A DNA stretch of 64,000 nucleotides from an uncultured Oscillospiraceae bacterium (GTDB lineage: Bacteria > Bacillota > Clostridia > Oscillospirales > Oscillospiraceae): the NCBI GenBank assembly GCA_910579775.1, contig CAJTUE010000001.1, positions 248,001 to 312,000 on the forward strand, written 5' to 3'. Below, in pieces: positions 1 through 8,270 of the stretch. The position numbers and the translations under genes were made by a program. The notes below the pieces were generated by a model. That model worked only from the letters and a program-made list of their open reading frames with translations, did not search any database and was not told the DNA's origin. Each line of letters starts with the position of its first letter. Position 1 is the stretch's first letter.

Positions 1-533
1 TCTACTCCAACACCGGCGGGCAGGCTTCCAAGGCCACCAACTTCGGCGCCGTGGCGCAGTTTGCCGCCGCCGGTAAGGCCATGCCCAAGAAGTCCCTGGC
101 CGAGATTGCCATGACCTACGGCTACGTCTACGTGGCCCAGGTGGCTATGGGCGCGAATCCCAACCAGACCCTGGCCGCCATCCGCGAGGCCGAGGCATAT
201 CACGGCCCATCCCTCATCATCGGCTACTCCCCCTGCGAGATGCACTCCATCAAGGGCGGCATGGCCAACAGCCAGGTGGAGATGAAGCGCGCCGTGGAGT
301 GCGGCTACTGGAACATGTTCCGCTTCCACCCCGAAGGCGAGCCGGGCAAGAAGTTTGTCCTGGATTCCAAGGCTCCCGCCGGTGGCTACCAGGAGTTCCT
401 CCTGAACGAGGCCCGCTACTCCAGCCTCACCCGCTCCTTCCCCGACCGCGCCAAGGTCCTCTTCGCCAAGAACGAGGAATCCGCCAAGGCCCGGTACGAG
501 CACCTGCTCAAGCTGGTGGAGATGTACAAGTAA
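1..533 (+). CDS. nifJ: Pyruvate:ferredoxin (flavodoxin) oxidoreductase, C-terminal part
   Basis: The reading frame is open from base 3, so the 5' part lies outside the window and only the last 176 residues are visible. They contain YSNTGGQASKAT, the signature of the thiamine-diphosphate domain of pyruvate:ferredoxin oxidoreductase, followed by GYSPCEMHSIKGGM, also typical of this family. The enzyme oxidises pyruvate to acetyl-CoA and CO2 and reduces ferredoxin, the central step of anaerobic fermentation. A strong terminator follows, so this is the last gene of its transcript. The family call is secure. Nothing can be said about the N-terminal or ferredoxin domains from here. Confidence 0.95.
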   Translation, partial: YSNTGGQASKATNFGAVAQFAAAGKAMPKKSLAEIAMTYGYVYVAQVAMGANPNQTLAAIREAEAYHGPSLIIGYSPCEMHSIKGGMANSQVEMKRAVECGYWNMFRFHPEGEPGKKFVLDSKAPAGGYQEFLLNEARYSSLTRSFPDRAKVLFAKNEESAKARYEHLLKLVEMYK

Positions 534-548
534 TTCCAAAGAACGCCA

Positions 549-585
549 AGGAAGCCCCGGAAAACTCCGGGGCTTCCTTTTTTTC
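549..585 (+). terminator. Rho-independent terminator of nifJ
   Basis: An inverted repeat GGAAGCCCCGG / CCGGGGCTTCC with a short A-rich loop is followed by seven T residues, 15 bases after the nifJ stop codon. Confidence 0.9.
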
Positions 586-648
586 GGCGACGCACCTGCC
601 CTTGCCGTCGTAGGGGTCGCCCTACATAGAAACCCGCCTGTTTCCCCC

Positions 649-677
649 TTGACATTTATGGACAAGTGAGGTAGAAT
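649..677 (+). promoter_or_regulatory. Sigma-A promoter of the Mn2+ riboswitch/exchanger transcript
   Basis: TTGACA (649-654) and TAGAAT (672-677) are separated by exactly 17 bases. The riboswitch aptamer begins a few bases downstream. Confidence 0.8.
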
Positions 678-679
678 AC

Positions 680-838
680 CCCCATTGAGGGAGTAGTTGG
701 CTCTTTCGGGAGCGGCAAGTCAACAGCCTCGGCGGGAAAATCTCGTCTGGCTTGTCTGAAATAACGAGACTCAAGTATGGCGCGGCTATGCTTGGGCGAA
801 ACTGTTCAGGTGCGGCGGCGCGCCTGAATTTTTTTATG
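680..838 (+). promoter_or_regulatory. yybP-ykoY manganese riboswitch with terminator platform
   Basis: The leader shows the hallmark pieces of the yybP-ykoY family in order: GGGAGTAG after a closing helix (TTGAG 685-689 pairing with CTCAA 770-774), GTCAACA at about 719-725, and AACGAGACTCAA at the 3' side. A 10-bp terminator stem (805-814 with 819-828, loop GCGG) plus a T-run at 829-835 lies just before the coding region, giving an on/off expression platform. In known members Mn2+ binding favours read-through into cation export genes. A CaCA antiporter is a plausible target. The fold was judged by eye. Confidence 0.87.
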
Positions 839-854
839 GGAAGGGTCGAAGAAC

Positions 855-1802
855 ATGGAAGTGATCGCGATCAATCTGCTGGTGTTCGCCATCGGCGCGC
901 TGATGATCATCAAGGGGGGAGATTGGTTTGTGGACGCGGCGAGCTGGATCGCCGGCGCGCTGCGCATCCCCACCTTTATCATCGGCGCGACCATCGTGTC
1001 CATCGCCACCACCCTGCCGGAAATGCTGGTTTCCCTGATGGCGGCGGCGGACGGCAAGGTGGACATGGCTATCGGCAACGCCGTCGGTTCGGTGACCGCC
1101 AACACCGCCCTCATCATGGCGGTGGCGATGCTGGGGATGAAGATCGTCTGCCCCCGAAAGGGCTACTGGAAGCAGTTTGCGCTGTTCATCGCGGCGGCGG
1201 CCTCCCTCTACGTCTTCAGCCTGCCCGGGGAGCTGAATTTCATCGGCTGCGCGGTCATGGCCCTCATTTTCGTGGTGTTTTTGGTGCAGAACGTTCGCGC
1301 CGCCAAGGCCCAGGGGGAGGCGGATGTTTCCCAGCGGGCGGAGGACATGGGAAAGCCGGGGAAGTACATTGCGCTGTTTGTTGTGGGCGCGGTGGGCCTT
1401 GCGGTGGGGAGCCAGCTTTTGGTGCGCTCAGGGAGCACGCTTGCTACGCTGTTCGGTGTGCCCGAGCGGGTCATTGCCGTGACGCTGGTGGCGGTGGGCA
1501 CCTCTCTCCCCGAGTTGGTCACGACCATCACCGCCATTTTGAAGAAGCAATCCTCTCTCTCGGTGGGCAATATTCTGGGGGCGAACATCATCGACCTGTC
1601 GCTGATCCTGCCCCTGAGCGCGCTGGTGTCGGGGAAGGCCCTGCCCGTGGCGGGGAGCATTTTGACCCTGGACCTGCCCTTCTGCCTGGGGGTGACCCTG
1701 CTGGCCTCTGTGCCCATCCTCCTGCGGGAGAAGGCTCCCAAGGTCCAGGGTGCGGCTCTCCTGGCGGCGTATGCGGTGTATTTGTGGTTGGTGATCTTCT
1801 AA
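855..1802 (+). CDS. CaCA-family Na+/Ca2+ (cation) antiporter, YrbG-like
   Basis: This 315-residue, highly hydrophobic protein has two homologous halves, each with the alpha-repeat expected of calcium/sodium exchangers. The halves show IVSIATTLPEMLVSLMAA with GNAVGSVTANT near the N-terminus and AVGTSLPELVTTITAI with GNILGANIIDL in the second half. Paired acidic residues in these motifs bind the cation. The length fits bacterial YrbG-type proteins of about 320 residues. The upstream Mn2+ riboswitch suggests that expression rises with manganese, so Mn2+ may be a physiological substrate, which is an inference. The start has a GGAAGGG site about nine bases upstream, just after the riboswitch terminator. 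It forms a single-gene unit ending in a shared terminator. Confidence 0.9.
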   Translation: MEVIAINLLVFAIGALMIIKGGDWFVDAASWIAGALRIPTFIIGATIVSIATTLPEMLVSLMAAADGKVDMAIGNAVGSVTANTALIMAVAMLGMKIVCPRKGYWKQFALFIAAAASLYVFSLPGELNFIGCAVMALIFVVFLVQNVRAAKAQGEADVSQRAEDMGKPGKYIALFVVGAVGLAVGSQLLVRSGSTLATLFGVPERVIAVTLVAVGTSLPELVTTITAILKKQSSLSVGNILGANIIDLSLILPLSALVSGKALPVAGSILTLDLPFCLGVTLLASVPILLREKAPKVQGAALLAAYAVYLWLVIF

Positions 1803-1820
1803 ACGCAAGAAAACGCAAAA

Positions 1821-1855
1821 AACCGCCTCCCGAAGTATTTCGGGAGGCGGTTTGT
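1821..1855. terminator. Bidirectional terminator between the exchanger and MATE genes
   Basis: The stem ACCGCCTCCCGAA / TTCGGGAGGCGGT is flanked by A residues on one side and T residues on the other. It sits between two convergent genes. Confidence 0.85.
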
Positions 1856-1870
1856 CCTATTTTCAACTTT

Positions 1871-3226
1871 TTAATCCGCCAAGGCAGGACTGCCGCGCTC
1901 TGCCCAGGGAACCTTCCAGAGGTAAACGGTAAAGAGGATGGCGCTGGTGGACCAGGTGACGGGGTAGGCGGAGAAAACCACGGCAATGTCAGGGATATGG
2001 GCCACCATGAGGGTGACGTAGATGATGCGGCCCACGCACCAAATGGCCAGCATGATGCCCATGGGGATGACGGCCCGGCCCGCGCCCCGCAGCACGGCGG
2101 CGGCGGTGTGACTCAGGGCCAGGAAGCAGTAGAAGAAGCACTCCACCCGGGCCTGGCGTACGCCGAAGGCAATGACCTCCGGCTCCTTGTTGAACAGGCC
2201 GATCAGGAAGGGGGCGAACAGGAAAAACAGCGCGCCCAAAAACTCCGCCGCGGCCATGGCCATGCCCACGCCTAGCCGCGCGCCCCGCTTGGCCCGCTCC
2301 GGCTGGCCCGCTCCCAGATTTTGGCTTACAAAGGTGGTGAGGGCCAGGGTGAGACTGGTGATGGGGAGGAAGACGAAGCCTTCAATTTTAAAATAGCTCC
2401 CGCACCCCGCCATGGCGTTGTCCCCAAAGGCGTTAATGTTGCTCTGGATGACCACGTTGGCAATGGAGATCACGCTGTTCTGCACCCCGCTGGGCAGACC
2501 CAGGCGAAAGATGCGCACAAAGATAGATCTGTCCAGCCTTAGCTTTTTCAAGGAAAAGGTTACCGGGCACTTGCCGCTCATGAGCCGGGCGAAGCCCAGC
2601 AGAGCGCTGAGGGCCTGGCCGATGACGGTGGCCAGCGCCGCGCCGGTGACGCCCATTTGAAAGCCCGCCACAAAGACCAGGTCCAGCACCACGTTGATGA
2701 CCGAGGCGGTGATGAGGTAGTAAAGGGGATGCTTGCTGTCCCCCATGGCCTGGAAAATGCCGTTGGCGGTGTTGTACAGCACCAGACCCAGCAGGCCCGC
2801 GCAGTAAATGCGAAAATAGGCCACCGAATTGGGCATCACGTTTTCTGGCGTGCCCATGAGCCGCAGGATGGTGGGGGTAAAGACAACGCCAAAAATCGAC
2901 AGAATACTACCCAGCAGAAGGGAGAAGATGACGGTGGTGTGGACCGCCCGGTCCACGCCCTCGTTGTCCTGAGCGCCAAAATAACGGGAGATGATCACGC
3001 TGGCGCCGATAAAGACACCCTGGAAAAAGCCGATGACGAGAAAGCACAGGCTCCCCGAGGAGGTCACCGCCGCCAAAGCGGCCTTGCTGTCAAAATTGCC
3101 TACGACAAAAGCGTCCACTGCGTTGTAAAGCTGTTGGAATAGGTTGCCCAGCAGCAGCGGAAATGCAAAACGAAGCAAAATTTTCCAAATCGGTCCTTCT
3201 GTCATGCGGTTTTTTGTCTCGTCCAT
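1871..3226 (-). CDS. MATE-family efflux transporter
   Basis: This 451-residue protein with about twelve membrane spans matches the MATE (MatE) fold. It has the N-terminal LLRFAFPLLLGNLFQQLYNAVDAFVVGNF segment typical of clostridial NorM/DinF-like exporters, and a second half beginning near FRLGLPSGVQNSVISIANVVIQ that repeats the pattern. Such proteins expel drugs or metabolites using Na+ or H+ gradients. I take the ATG at 3226 (MDETKNRM) because a GGGAGG site lies ten bases upstream. A longer form starting 14 codons earlier is possible but lacks a clear ribosome site. The substrate cannot be told from sequence. Confidence 0.9.
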   Translation of the reverse strand: MDETKNRMTEGPIWKILLRFAFPLLLGNLFQQLYNAVDAFVVGNFDSKAALAAVTSSGSLCFLVIGFFQGVFIGASVIISRYFGAQDNEGVDRAVHTTVIFSLLLGSILSIFGVVFTPTILRLMGTPENVMPNSVAYFRIYCAGLLGLVLYNTANGIFQAMGDSKHPLYYLITASVINVVLDLVFVAGFQMGVTGAALATVIGQALSALLGFARLMSGKCPVTFSLKKLRLDRSIFVRIFRLGLPSGVQNSVISIANVVIQSNINAFGDNAMAGCGSYFKIEGFVFLPITSLTLALTTFVSQNLGAGQPERAKRGARLGVGMAMAAAEFLGALFFLFAPFLIGLFNKEPEVIAFGVRQARVECFFYCFLALSHTAAAVLRGAGRAVIPMGIMLAIWCVGRIIYVTLMVAHIPDIAVVFSAYPVTWSTSAILFTVYLWKVPWAERGSPALAD

Positions 3227-3277
3227 GGTCCCGGAACCTCCCATGAGAAATGGCAAAAAAATTGTCACTTTTCTCCT

Positions 3278-3307
3278 AGTTTACACCCAGGAATGATGAA
3301 AAGTCAA
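3278..3307 (-). promoter_or_regulatory. Candidate promoter of the MATE gene
   Basis: Read on the minus strand, TTGACT and TAAACT are separated by 18 bases, about 50 bases upstream of the chosen start. Confidence 0.5.
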
Positions 3308-3425
3308 ATGTATTTTCCAGTGTGTTTTTCGCGGCGCGGGTCATAGTAAAAAAGGCGCATAGTCGCCTGAAAAAGCTGGAAAACAAGAAAAACGCAAGAC
3401 GATATCAGGGAAAAGGGGGAAGAAC

Positions 3426-4502
3426 ATGAAGCATACGCGCAAAACAAAGGGGGTATGGCGGATGGCCCTGGCGCTTGTGAGCGCGTTGGCGTTGGCGGCA
3501 GTGCCCGCGGCGGCCTTTGAGCTGCCTTGGGCACGTACGCCAAAGCCCGGCGTGACGACCGCGGCAAAGACGCTGGTGCCGGTAGGACACACGGTAGGGA
3601 TCAAGTTGTTTTCCGACGGCGTTTTGGTGGTGGGACTGTCCCAGATCGACACCGCCGACGGCGCCGCCGAGCCCGCAAAAACCTGCGGGCTGAAAGAGGG
3701 GGATATCATCACCCACATCGACCGCCGGGAGGTGGACACCATCGAAGAGGTGCAGGCGGCCCTGGCCCGAAGCGACGGAGAGACCATGTCCATCCGCGCC
3801 CTGCGGGGAGACACTCCGGTGGAGCTCACCGCCAAGGCGGTGCAGTGCGGCGTCGACGGCAGCTATAAGTTGGGGGCGTGGATCCGGGACTCCATGGCGG
3901 GCATCGGGACGGTGACCTTTTATGACCCGGACACCGGGGTATTTGGCGCCCTGGGCCACGGGGTGAGCGACGTAGACACCCTGCGGCTCATGCCCTTGAG
4001 CCGGGGGGCGATCCTCCACTCGTCGGTGACGGGAGTGGAAAAGGGGCAGGTGGGCACGCCCGGCCAGCTGAGAGGGGCTTTTGACCTGTCCCAGGATCTG
4101 GGCCAGCTCTATGCCAACACCACCTCGGGAATTTTCGGGACCCTGCAGAATACCGGCGGTCTGCCTCTGGGCGAGGCGCTGCCGGTAGCCCGCAGAGACG
4201 AGGTCAAGGTGGGCGAGGTGACCATCCGCTCTAATATCCAGGGGGAAGAAGTCAAGGAGTATCAGGCGGAGATCGTGCGGATCTACCCGGAAAATGAGGA
4301 GGACACGCGTAACTTTCTCATTAAGGTGACCGACAAGGAGCTTCTGGACAAGACCGGCGGTATCGTCCAGGGGATGAGTGGAAGTCCCATTTTGCAGGAC
4401 GGTAAGCTGGTGGGCGCAGTGACCCACGTTCTCTTGAATAATCCCTCTCAGGGCTACGGCATCCTGGCGGAGAATATGCTCAAGGCCGCAGGCGCGGCGT
4501 AA
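3426..4502 (+). CDS. spoIVB: SpoIVB peptidase (S55), sigma-K checkpoint signalling protease
   Basis: This 358-residue protein has an N-terminal membrane or signal segment (residues about 10-30), a PDZ domain (about 66-138) and the S55 peptidase domain. His178 in FGALGHGVSD and the serine of QGMSGSP near residues 318-320 match the SpoIVB catalytic residues. In Bacillus, SpoIVB is secreted from the forespore under sigma-G and cleaves SpoIVFA to release SpoIVFB, which activates pro-sigma-K. A SpoIVFA/SpoIVFB-like pair lies at 53.9-55.4 kb of this window. A GGGGGAAG site precedes the ATG. The gene is flanked by terminators and is probably monocistronic. Confidence 0.92.
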   Translation: MKHTRKTKGVWRMALALVSALALAAVPAAAFELPWARTPKPGVTTAAKTLVPVGHTVGIKLFSDGVLVVGLSQIDTADGAAEPAKTCGLKEGDIITHIDRREVDTIEEVQAALARSDGETMSIRALRGDTPVELTAKAVQCGVDGSYKLGAWIRDSMAGIGTVTFYDPDTGVFGALGHGVSDVDTLRLMPLSRGAILHSSVTGVEKGQVGTPGQLRGAFDLSQDLGQLYANTTSGIFGTLQNTGGLPLGEALPVARRDEVKVGEVTIRSNIQGEEVKEYQAEIVRIYPENEEDTRNFLIKVTDKELLDKTGGIVQGMSGSPILQDGKLVGAVTHVLLNNPSQGYGILAENMLKAAGAA

Positions 4503-4528
4503 CGGACAAAGAAAAAGCACGAAGGAAA

Positions 4529-4564
4529 AACACCGCCGGGTATCCTAAAATACCCGGCGGTGTT
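4529..4564. terminator. Bidirectional terminator after spoIVB
   Basis: The perfect stem AACACCGCCGGGTAT / ATACCCGGCGGTGTT sits between convergent genes, with A residues upstream and a T-rich 3' side. Confidence 0.85.
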
Positions 4565-4593
4565 GCTTTGGAACAAGATAGAAACGGACCGGC

Positions 4594-5544
4594 TCAGCCC
4601 TTCTTCACCGCCAAGGCCTTGTGGACGTGCTCCACGATGCCCTGGGGGTTGAGGCCGAAGTAGTCCAGCACATCCATGGCCTTGCCCGAACGGCCGAAAC
4701 GGTCGGGCACGCCGTGGCGGATGACGGGGACGGGATAGGTTTCGCTCAAATAGGAGGCCACCGCCGCGCCCAGGCCGCCGATGACGCTGTGCTCCTCGGT
4801 GGTGACGATGCACCCGGTCTCCTTCGCGGCCTGAAGGATCAGCTCCCGGTCCAGGGGCTTGATGGTGCTGATGTTGAGCACCCGGGCGTCGATGCCCTGC
4901 TCTTGGAGCAACTTGGCCGCTTCCATAGCCATGCTCACCATCATGCCGGTGGCGGCGATAGTCACGTCCTTGCCGGGGCGGAGGGTGACCCCCTTGCCGA
5001 TACGGAAGGTGTAGCCGGGGATGGCGTCGGTAAACTGCTCGGTAGCTAGACGGGCCATGCGGAGATAGGCGGGGCCGTTTTGCTCCAGCAGGGCCTTCAC
5101 CGCCAGACGCATCTCAAAGCCGTCACAGGGACACAAAACGGTCATGTTGGGCAGGATGGACATGGTAGCCAGATCCTCACAGCACTGGTGGGTGGGGCCG
5201 TCCTCTCCCACGGACAGGCCGCCGTGAGAGCCGACCACTGTGACGTTCAGCTTGGGCAAAGCCACCGAGGTGCGCACCTGCTCAAAGGCCCGGCCGGTGG
5301 AGAACATGGCGAAGGAGGAGGCAAACACGTGCTTGCCGCAGGTAGCCAGGCCCGCCGCCACGCTGATCATGTTCTGCTCGGCGATGCCCAGGTCAAAAAA
5401 GCGGTCGGGGTAGGCGTTTCCGAAAACGGCGGCGTTGGTGGAGCCGGCCAGGTCGGCGTCCAGCACCACCAGCTCGGGGTGCTCCGGGGCAAACTCCAGA
5501 AGGGCCTTGCCGTAGGCCACGCGGGTGGCGATCTTTTCCGACAT
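4594..5544 (-). CDS. Transketolase, C-terminal subunit
   Basis: This 316-residue protein holds the pyrimidine-binding (FDLGIAEQNMISVAAGLA, with the catalytic Glu) and C-terminal regulatory domains of transketolase. The N-terminal half is a separate gene immediately upstream, so the enzyme works as a heteromer, as in many anaerobes and archaea. It links the pentose phosphate pathway to glycolysis by moving two-carbon ketol units. The ATG at 5544 is preceded by AAGGAGGTGG and lies one base beyond the stop codon of the N-terminal subunit (TGAGATG), which indicates tight translational coupling. It is the last gene of the operon led by glyS, before a bidirectional terminator. Confidence 0.93.
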   Translation of the reverse strand: MSEKIATRVAYGKALLEFAPEHPELVVLDADLAGSTNAAVFGNAYPDRFFDLGIAEQNMISVAAGLATCGKHVFASSFAMFSTGRAFEQVRTSVALPKLNVTVVGSHGGLSVGEDGPTHQCCEDLATMSILPNMTVLCPCDGFEMRLAVKALLEQNGPAYLRMARLATEQFTDAIPGYTFRIGKGVTLRPGKDVTIAATGMMVSMAMEAAKLLQEQGIDARVLNISTIKPLDRELILQAAKETGCIVTTEEHSVIGGLGAAVASYLSETYPVPVIRHGVPDRFGRSGKAMDVLDYFGLNPQGIVEHVHKALAVKKG

Positions 5545-5545
5545 C

Positions 5546-6391
5546 TCAGCCCACCTCCTTTTCGATGGCGACCAGCTGGGCCTCCAGCTCGGCGCGGGCG
5601 ATGTGATACTGTTCCTCGTTGGGGGCCTTGCCGTGCCAGCCGGCATTATGCTCCATAAAGGAGACTCCCTTGCCCTTGACGGTGCTGGCCAGGATAACGG
5701 TGGGCTTGTCCGATGTCTGCTCCGCCGCGCGGAAGGCGGCGCGGAGAGAGTCGAAATCGTGACCGTCGCATTTGACCACATGCCAGCCAAAGGCTTCAAA
5801 CTTTTTATCCAGCGGCTCAATGGGCATCACGTCGGCGGTGGGGCCGTCGATCTGCAGGCCGTTGACGTCTACGATGGCGCAGAGGTTGAAAAGGCCAAAC
5901 TTGGCCGCCGCCATGGCCGCCTCCCACACCTGACCCTCGTCCAGCTCACCGTCGCCCAGCAGAGAGTAGACCCGGTAGTCCTTGCCGTCCATCTTCCCTG
6001 CCAGAGCCATGCCCACAGCGGCGGAGATGCCCTGGCCCAGAGAGCCGGTGGTCATGTCCACCCCGGGAACATAGCCCCTCTCCGGGTGGCCGGAGAGGTA
6101 GGAGTGCATGGCCCGGAAGGTCTTCAGATCCGCCACGGGAAAATAGCCCTTCATGGCCAGAAGCGGGTAGAGGGCAGGAGTGCAGTGGCCCTTGGAGAGG
6201 ACGAACCGGTCCCGGTCGGGGTCGTCCGGGGCCTTGGGGTCCGCCCGCAGGATCTCGCCATAGAGCAGGGTGACAATGTCAATGGCGGAGAGGGAGCCGC
6301 CGGGGTGGCCGGACTGGGCGGTATACACCATGTCCAGAGCCATGAGCCGGGCGCGGGCGGCGGTGAGCCTGAGGTTTTCTGTCTGTTCCAT
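5546..6391 (-). CDS. Transketolase, N-terminal (thiamine-diphosphate-binding) subunit
   Basis: This 281-residue protein matches the N-terminal transketolase domain. SGHPGGSLSAIDIV binds substrate phosphate and ThDP, and GDGELDEGQVWEAAMAAAKFGLFNLCAIVDVNG is the GDG...N cofactor and Mg2+ motif. The start at 6391 (MEQTENLR) follows AAGGAGG by five bases; a start seven codons upstream would overlap this site. Together with the next gene it makes a complete split transketolase. Its position downstream of glyS and an LTA-synthase-like gene is unusual company for a pentose-phosphate enzyme. Confidence 0.93.
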   Translation of the reverse strand: MEQTENLRLTAARARLMALDMVYTAQSGHPGGSLSAIDIVTLLYGEILRADPKAPDDPDRDRFVLSKGHCTPALYPLLAMKGYFPVADLKTFRAMHSYLSGHPERGYVPGVDMTTGSLGQGISAAVGMALAGKMDGKDYRVYSLLGDGELDEGQVWEAAMAAAKFGLFNLCAIVDVNGLQIDGPTADVMPIEPLDKKFEAFGWHVVKCDGHDFDSLRAAFRAAEQTSDKPTVILASTVKGKGVSFMEHNAGWHGKAPNEEQYHIARAELEAQLVAIEKEVG

Positions 6392-6401
6392 GAGGGCCTC
6401 C

Positions 6402-8270
6402 TTAGTCCACATCCCGGTAACGGAAGTGGTGTTTGTCGTAATATTGGAGCCATTGATAGTCCCGGGAGAGGATTGCGCCCTCGCCGGTGAGCTCGCGGGT
6501 AAAGGCGCCGTTTTCCAGATACATCCCGGTCTGGTGTTGAACGCTCACCCGCTGTGCCACGTCATTGGTCGCTTGGAGATAGGCGGGGCCGTCCCAGCCG
6601 CAGAGCTCAAACAGGTGGTTCATCAGGAAGTAGGGGCCCAGGTCGGGACCGTCCCCCACAAAGGCGTTTCCGGTGGCTGCCTTGGCGGCGTCGTTGGCCC
6701 AGATGAGATAGCGGGTGGCGTAGTAGTTGCGGAAGCCCTCCTGGGTGCCCTGGTCCAGATCCAGGCCCATAGCGGTGTAGACGCTGTTACCGTCGCCCAT
6801 CCAGGGGTTGTGGTCGCCAAAGAGGACCAGGACATAGGGCTCTTCCTGAGCGGCAAGGAAGTCGCGCAGCTCCAGAAGACAGCGGGAGGTGTCCTTCACC
6901 GAGCCAAAGTAGTTGGCCATGATGTTATAGGCCTCCGGGGAATAGGCTGCCTTCAGCTCCGGGGTAAGGATATCGTCGGCGTTCCCCCAGATGCAGGAAT
7001 CGGTGGGGTAGGGACCGTGGCCCTGATAGGTCACAGAGAAGGAGAAGAGAGGAGCCCCTGTCTGACGGGCCTTCAGGTCCTCGATCAGGTCGGGGAAGAA
7101 GAGAGCGTCGGCGGTGGGGGTGGTCTCTGAATAGATGTTGAAGTGGTTTTCAATGAATTGGTAGTCCTCAAAACCCAGGTTTTCATTGATGTTCACCCGG
7201 TTGTAGAACCACTGGAAGCAGGGGTGCATCCCCGTGACCTGATAGCCCTGGGAGCGAAAATACCAGGGATAGGAATTGGTTTTGCCCCGGAAGTCGGGGA
7301 GGGAAGAGTACCCGGTGAGGAAGCACCGCTCGGTGTCCACCGTGCCTGCGGCGAAGATGTTGGTGATCAGATCTCCGCGGACGCTCTCCGCCTCAAGGGA
7401 GTGATAGTCGGCGTAAATGCCCTCGGGGAGGTCCAGCACATCGAACCGGGAGAAGTCCTGGAAGGCCTCCAGCATGATTCCAACCACGTTCACCTGCCGG
7501 TCCGTGGGGATGTCGGCGTCCTCACAGGCGTCCAGCAGGGCCGCGGCTTCCGCCTCCCGGTAGCCGTCAGGCGGGAACTGGGCGGTGGCGGCGGTGCTAT
7601 TGAGGAAGGGATAGACAAAGCCGTGGGCGATATACTGCTCGGTGGCGGACCAGAAATGGTCGATATAGCGGTAATCGGCGGCCTTTCCATTGTAGAGGAC
7701 CGGGTCGGTACAGAAGAGATAGCTCAAAACGCAGCCCGCGGCGGCGGCCAGAGCCAGCACGTGGCGGAAACGCCCGCCCTTGGGGGGCCGTCCTTTGGCA
7801 AACACCACCAGAAGAAAGAAACCGAGGATCACTGCTGCCAGGGCAACAGCCAAACGCCGGCTCAGAAACAGCCGATAGCGACCCAGCATATTGGCGGCCT
7901 CCCGAACGATGGTAAGGTCGGCAAACATGAGGGGGTCGTCCCGGAACAGGAGCTTGAAATAGTTGGCGGTGGAAAAGCCCAGCACCACCGCGGCGGTGAG
8001 GGTGTAGCTCACCAGGACCCGGCGGGTGAGGCCGTAGAGCAGCAGGGCCAGACACACGCAGGGGGCAATGTTCAGCGCCAGCAAAACAGGGGTGGCAAAG
8101 AATCCCTGTACATAGCGGACCGGATAGGAGCCGATGGACAAAAACAGAGAGGTGAGCCCAATGCCAACAGCGGAGAGGGCAACCCAGAGGAACTGCCAAG
8201 ACCAGAAGCCCAGGCGCGCCTTGGGCGTCCAGTGCTCAGGGGGCTGGCAAAGGCGGAAAAAAGGTTTCAT
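6402..8270 (-). CDS. LTA synthase / phosphoglycerol transferase-like membrane sulfatase-fold protein
   Basis: This 622-residue protein has about five N-terminal membrane spans (residues 20-185) and an extracellular alkaline-phosphatase/sulfatase-fold domain. The domain carries AGTVDTE with the likely catalytic Thr, HPCFQWFYNR, YQGHGPYP and FGDHNPW, which match metal-binding and active-site positions of LtaS/MdoB-type enzymes. Such enzymes transfer phosphoglycerol from phosphatidylglycerol to teichoic acids or surface glycans. Its ATG shares a base with the glyS stop (TAATG), so translation is coupled. The exact acceptor is unknown; a role in glycan modification rather than classical LTA synthesis is possible. 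Confidence 0.85.
   Translation of the reverse strand: MKPFFRLCQPPEHWTPKARLGFWSWQFLWVALSAVGIGLTSLFLSIGSYPVRYVQGFFATPVLLALNIAPCVCLALLLYGLTRRVLVSYTLTAAVVLGFSTANYFKLLFRDDPLMFADLTIVREAANMLGRYRLFLSRRLAVALAAVILGFFLLVVFAKGRPPKGGRFRHVLALAAAAGCVLSYLFCTDPVLYNGKAADYRYIDHFWSATEQYIAHGFVYPFLNSTAATAQFPPDGYREAEAAALLDACEDADIPTDRQVNVVGIMLEAFQDFSRFDVLDLPEGIYADYHSLEAESVRGDLITNIFAAGTVDTERCFLTGYSSLPDFRGKTNSYPWYFRSQGYQVTGMHPCFQWFYNRVNINENLGFEDYQFIENHFNIYSETTPTADALFFPDLIEDLKARQTGAPLFSFSVTYQGHGPYPTDSCIWGNADDILTPELKAAYSPEAYNIMANYFGSVKDTSRCLLELRDFLAAQEEPYVLVLFGDHNPWMGDGNSVYTAMGLDLDQGTQEGFRNYYATRYLIWANDAAKAATGNAFVGDGPDLGPYFLMNHLFELCGWDGPAYLQATNDVAQRVSVQHQTGMYLENGAFTRELTGEGAILSRDYQWLQYYDKHHFRYRDVD

Noticed and set aside
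3405..4520. Long minus-strand frame opposite spoIVB
   Set aside because: It is His/Arg/Gly-rich shadow sequence, whereas spoIVB on the plus strand has catalytic motifs and a ribosome site.
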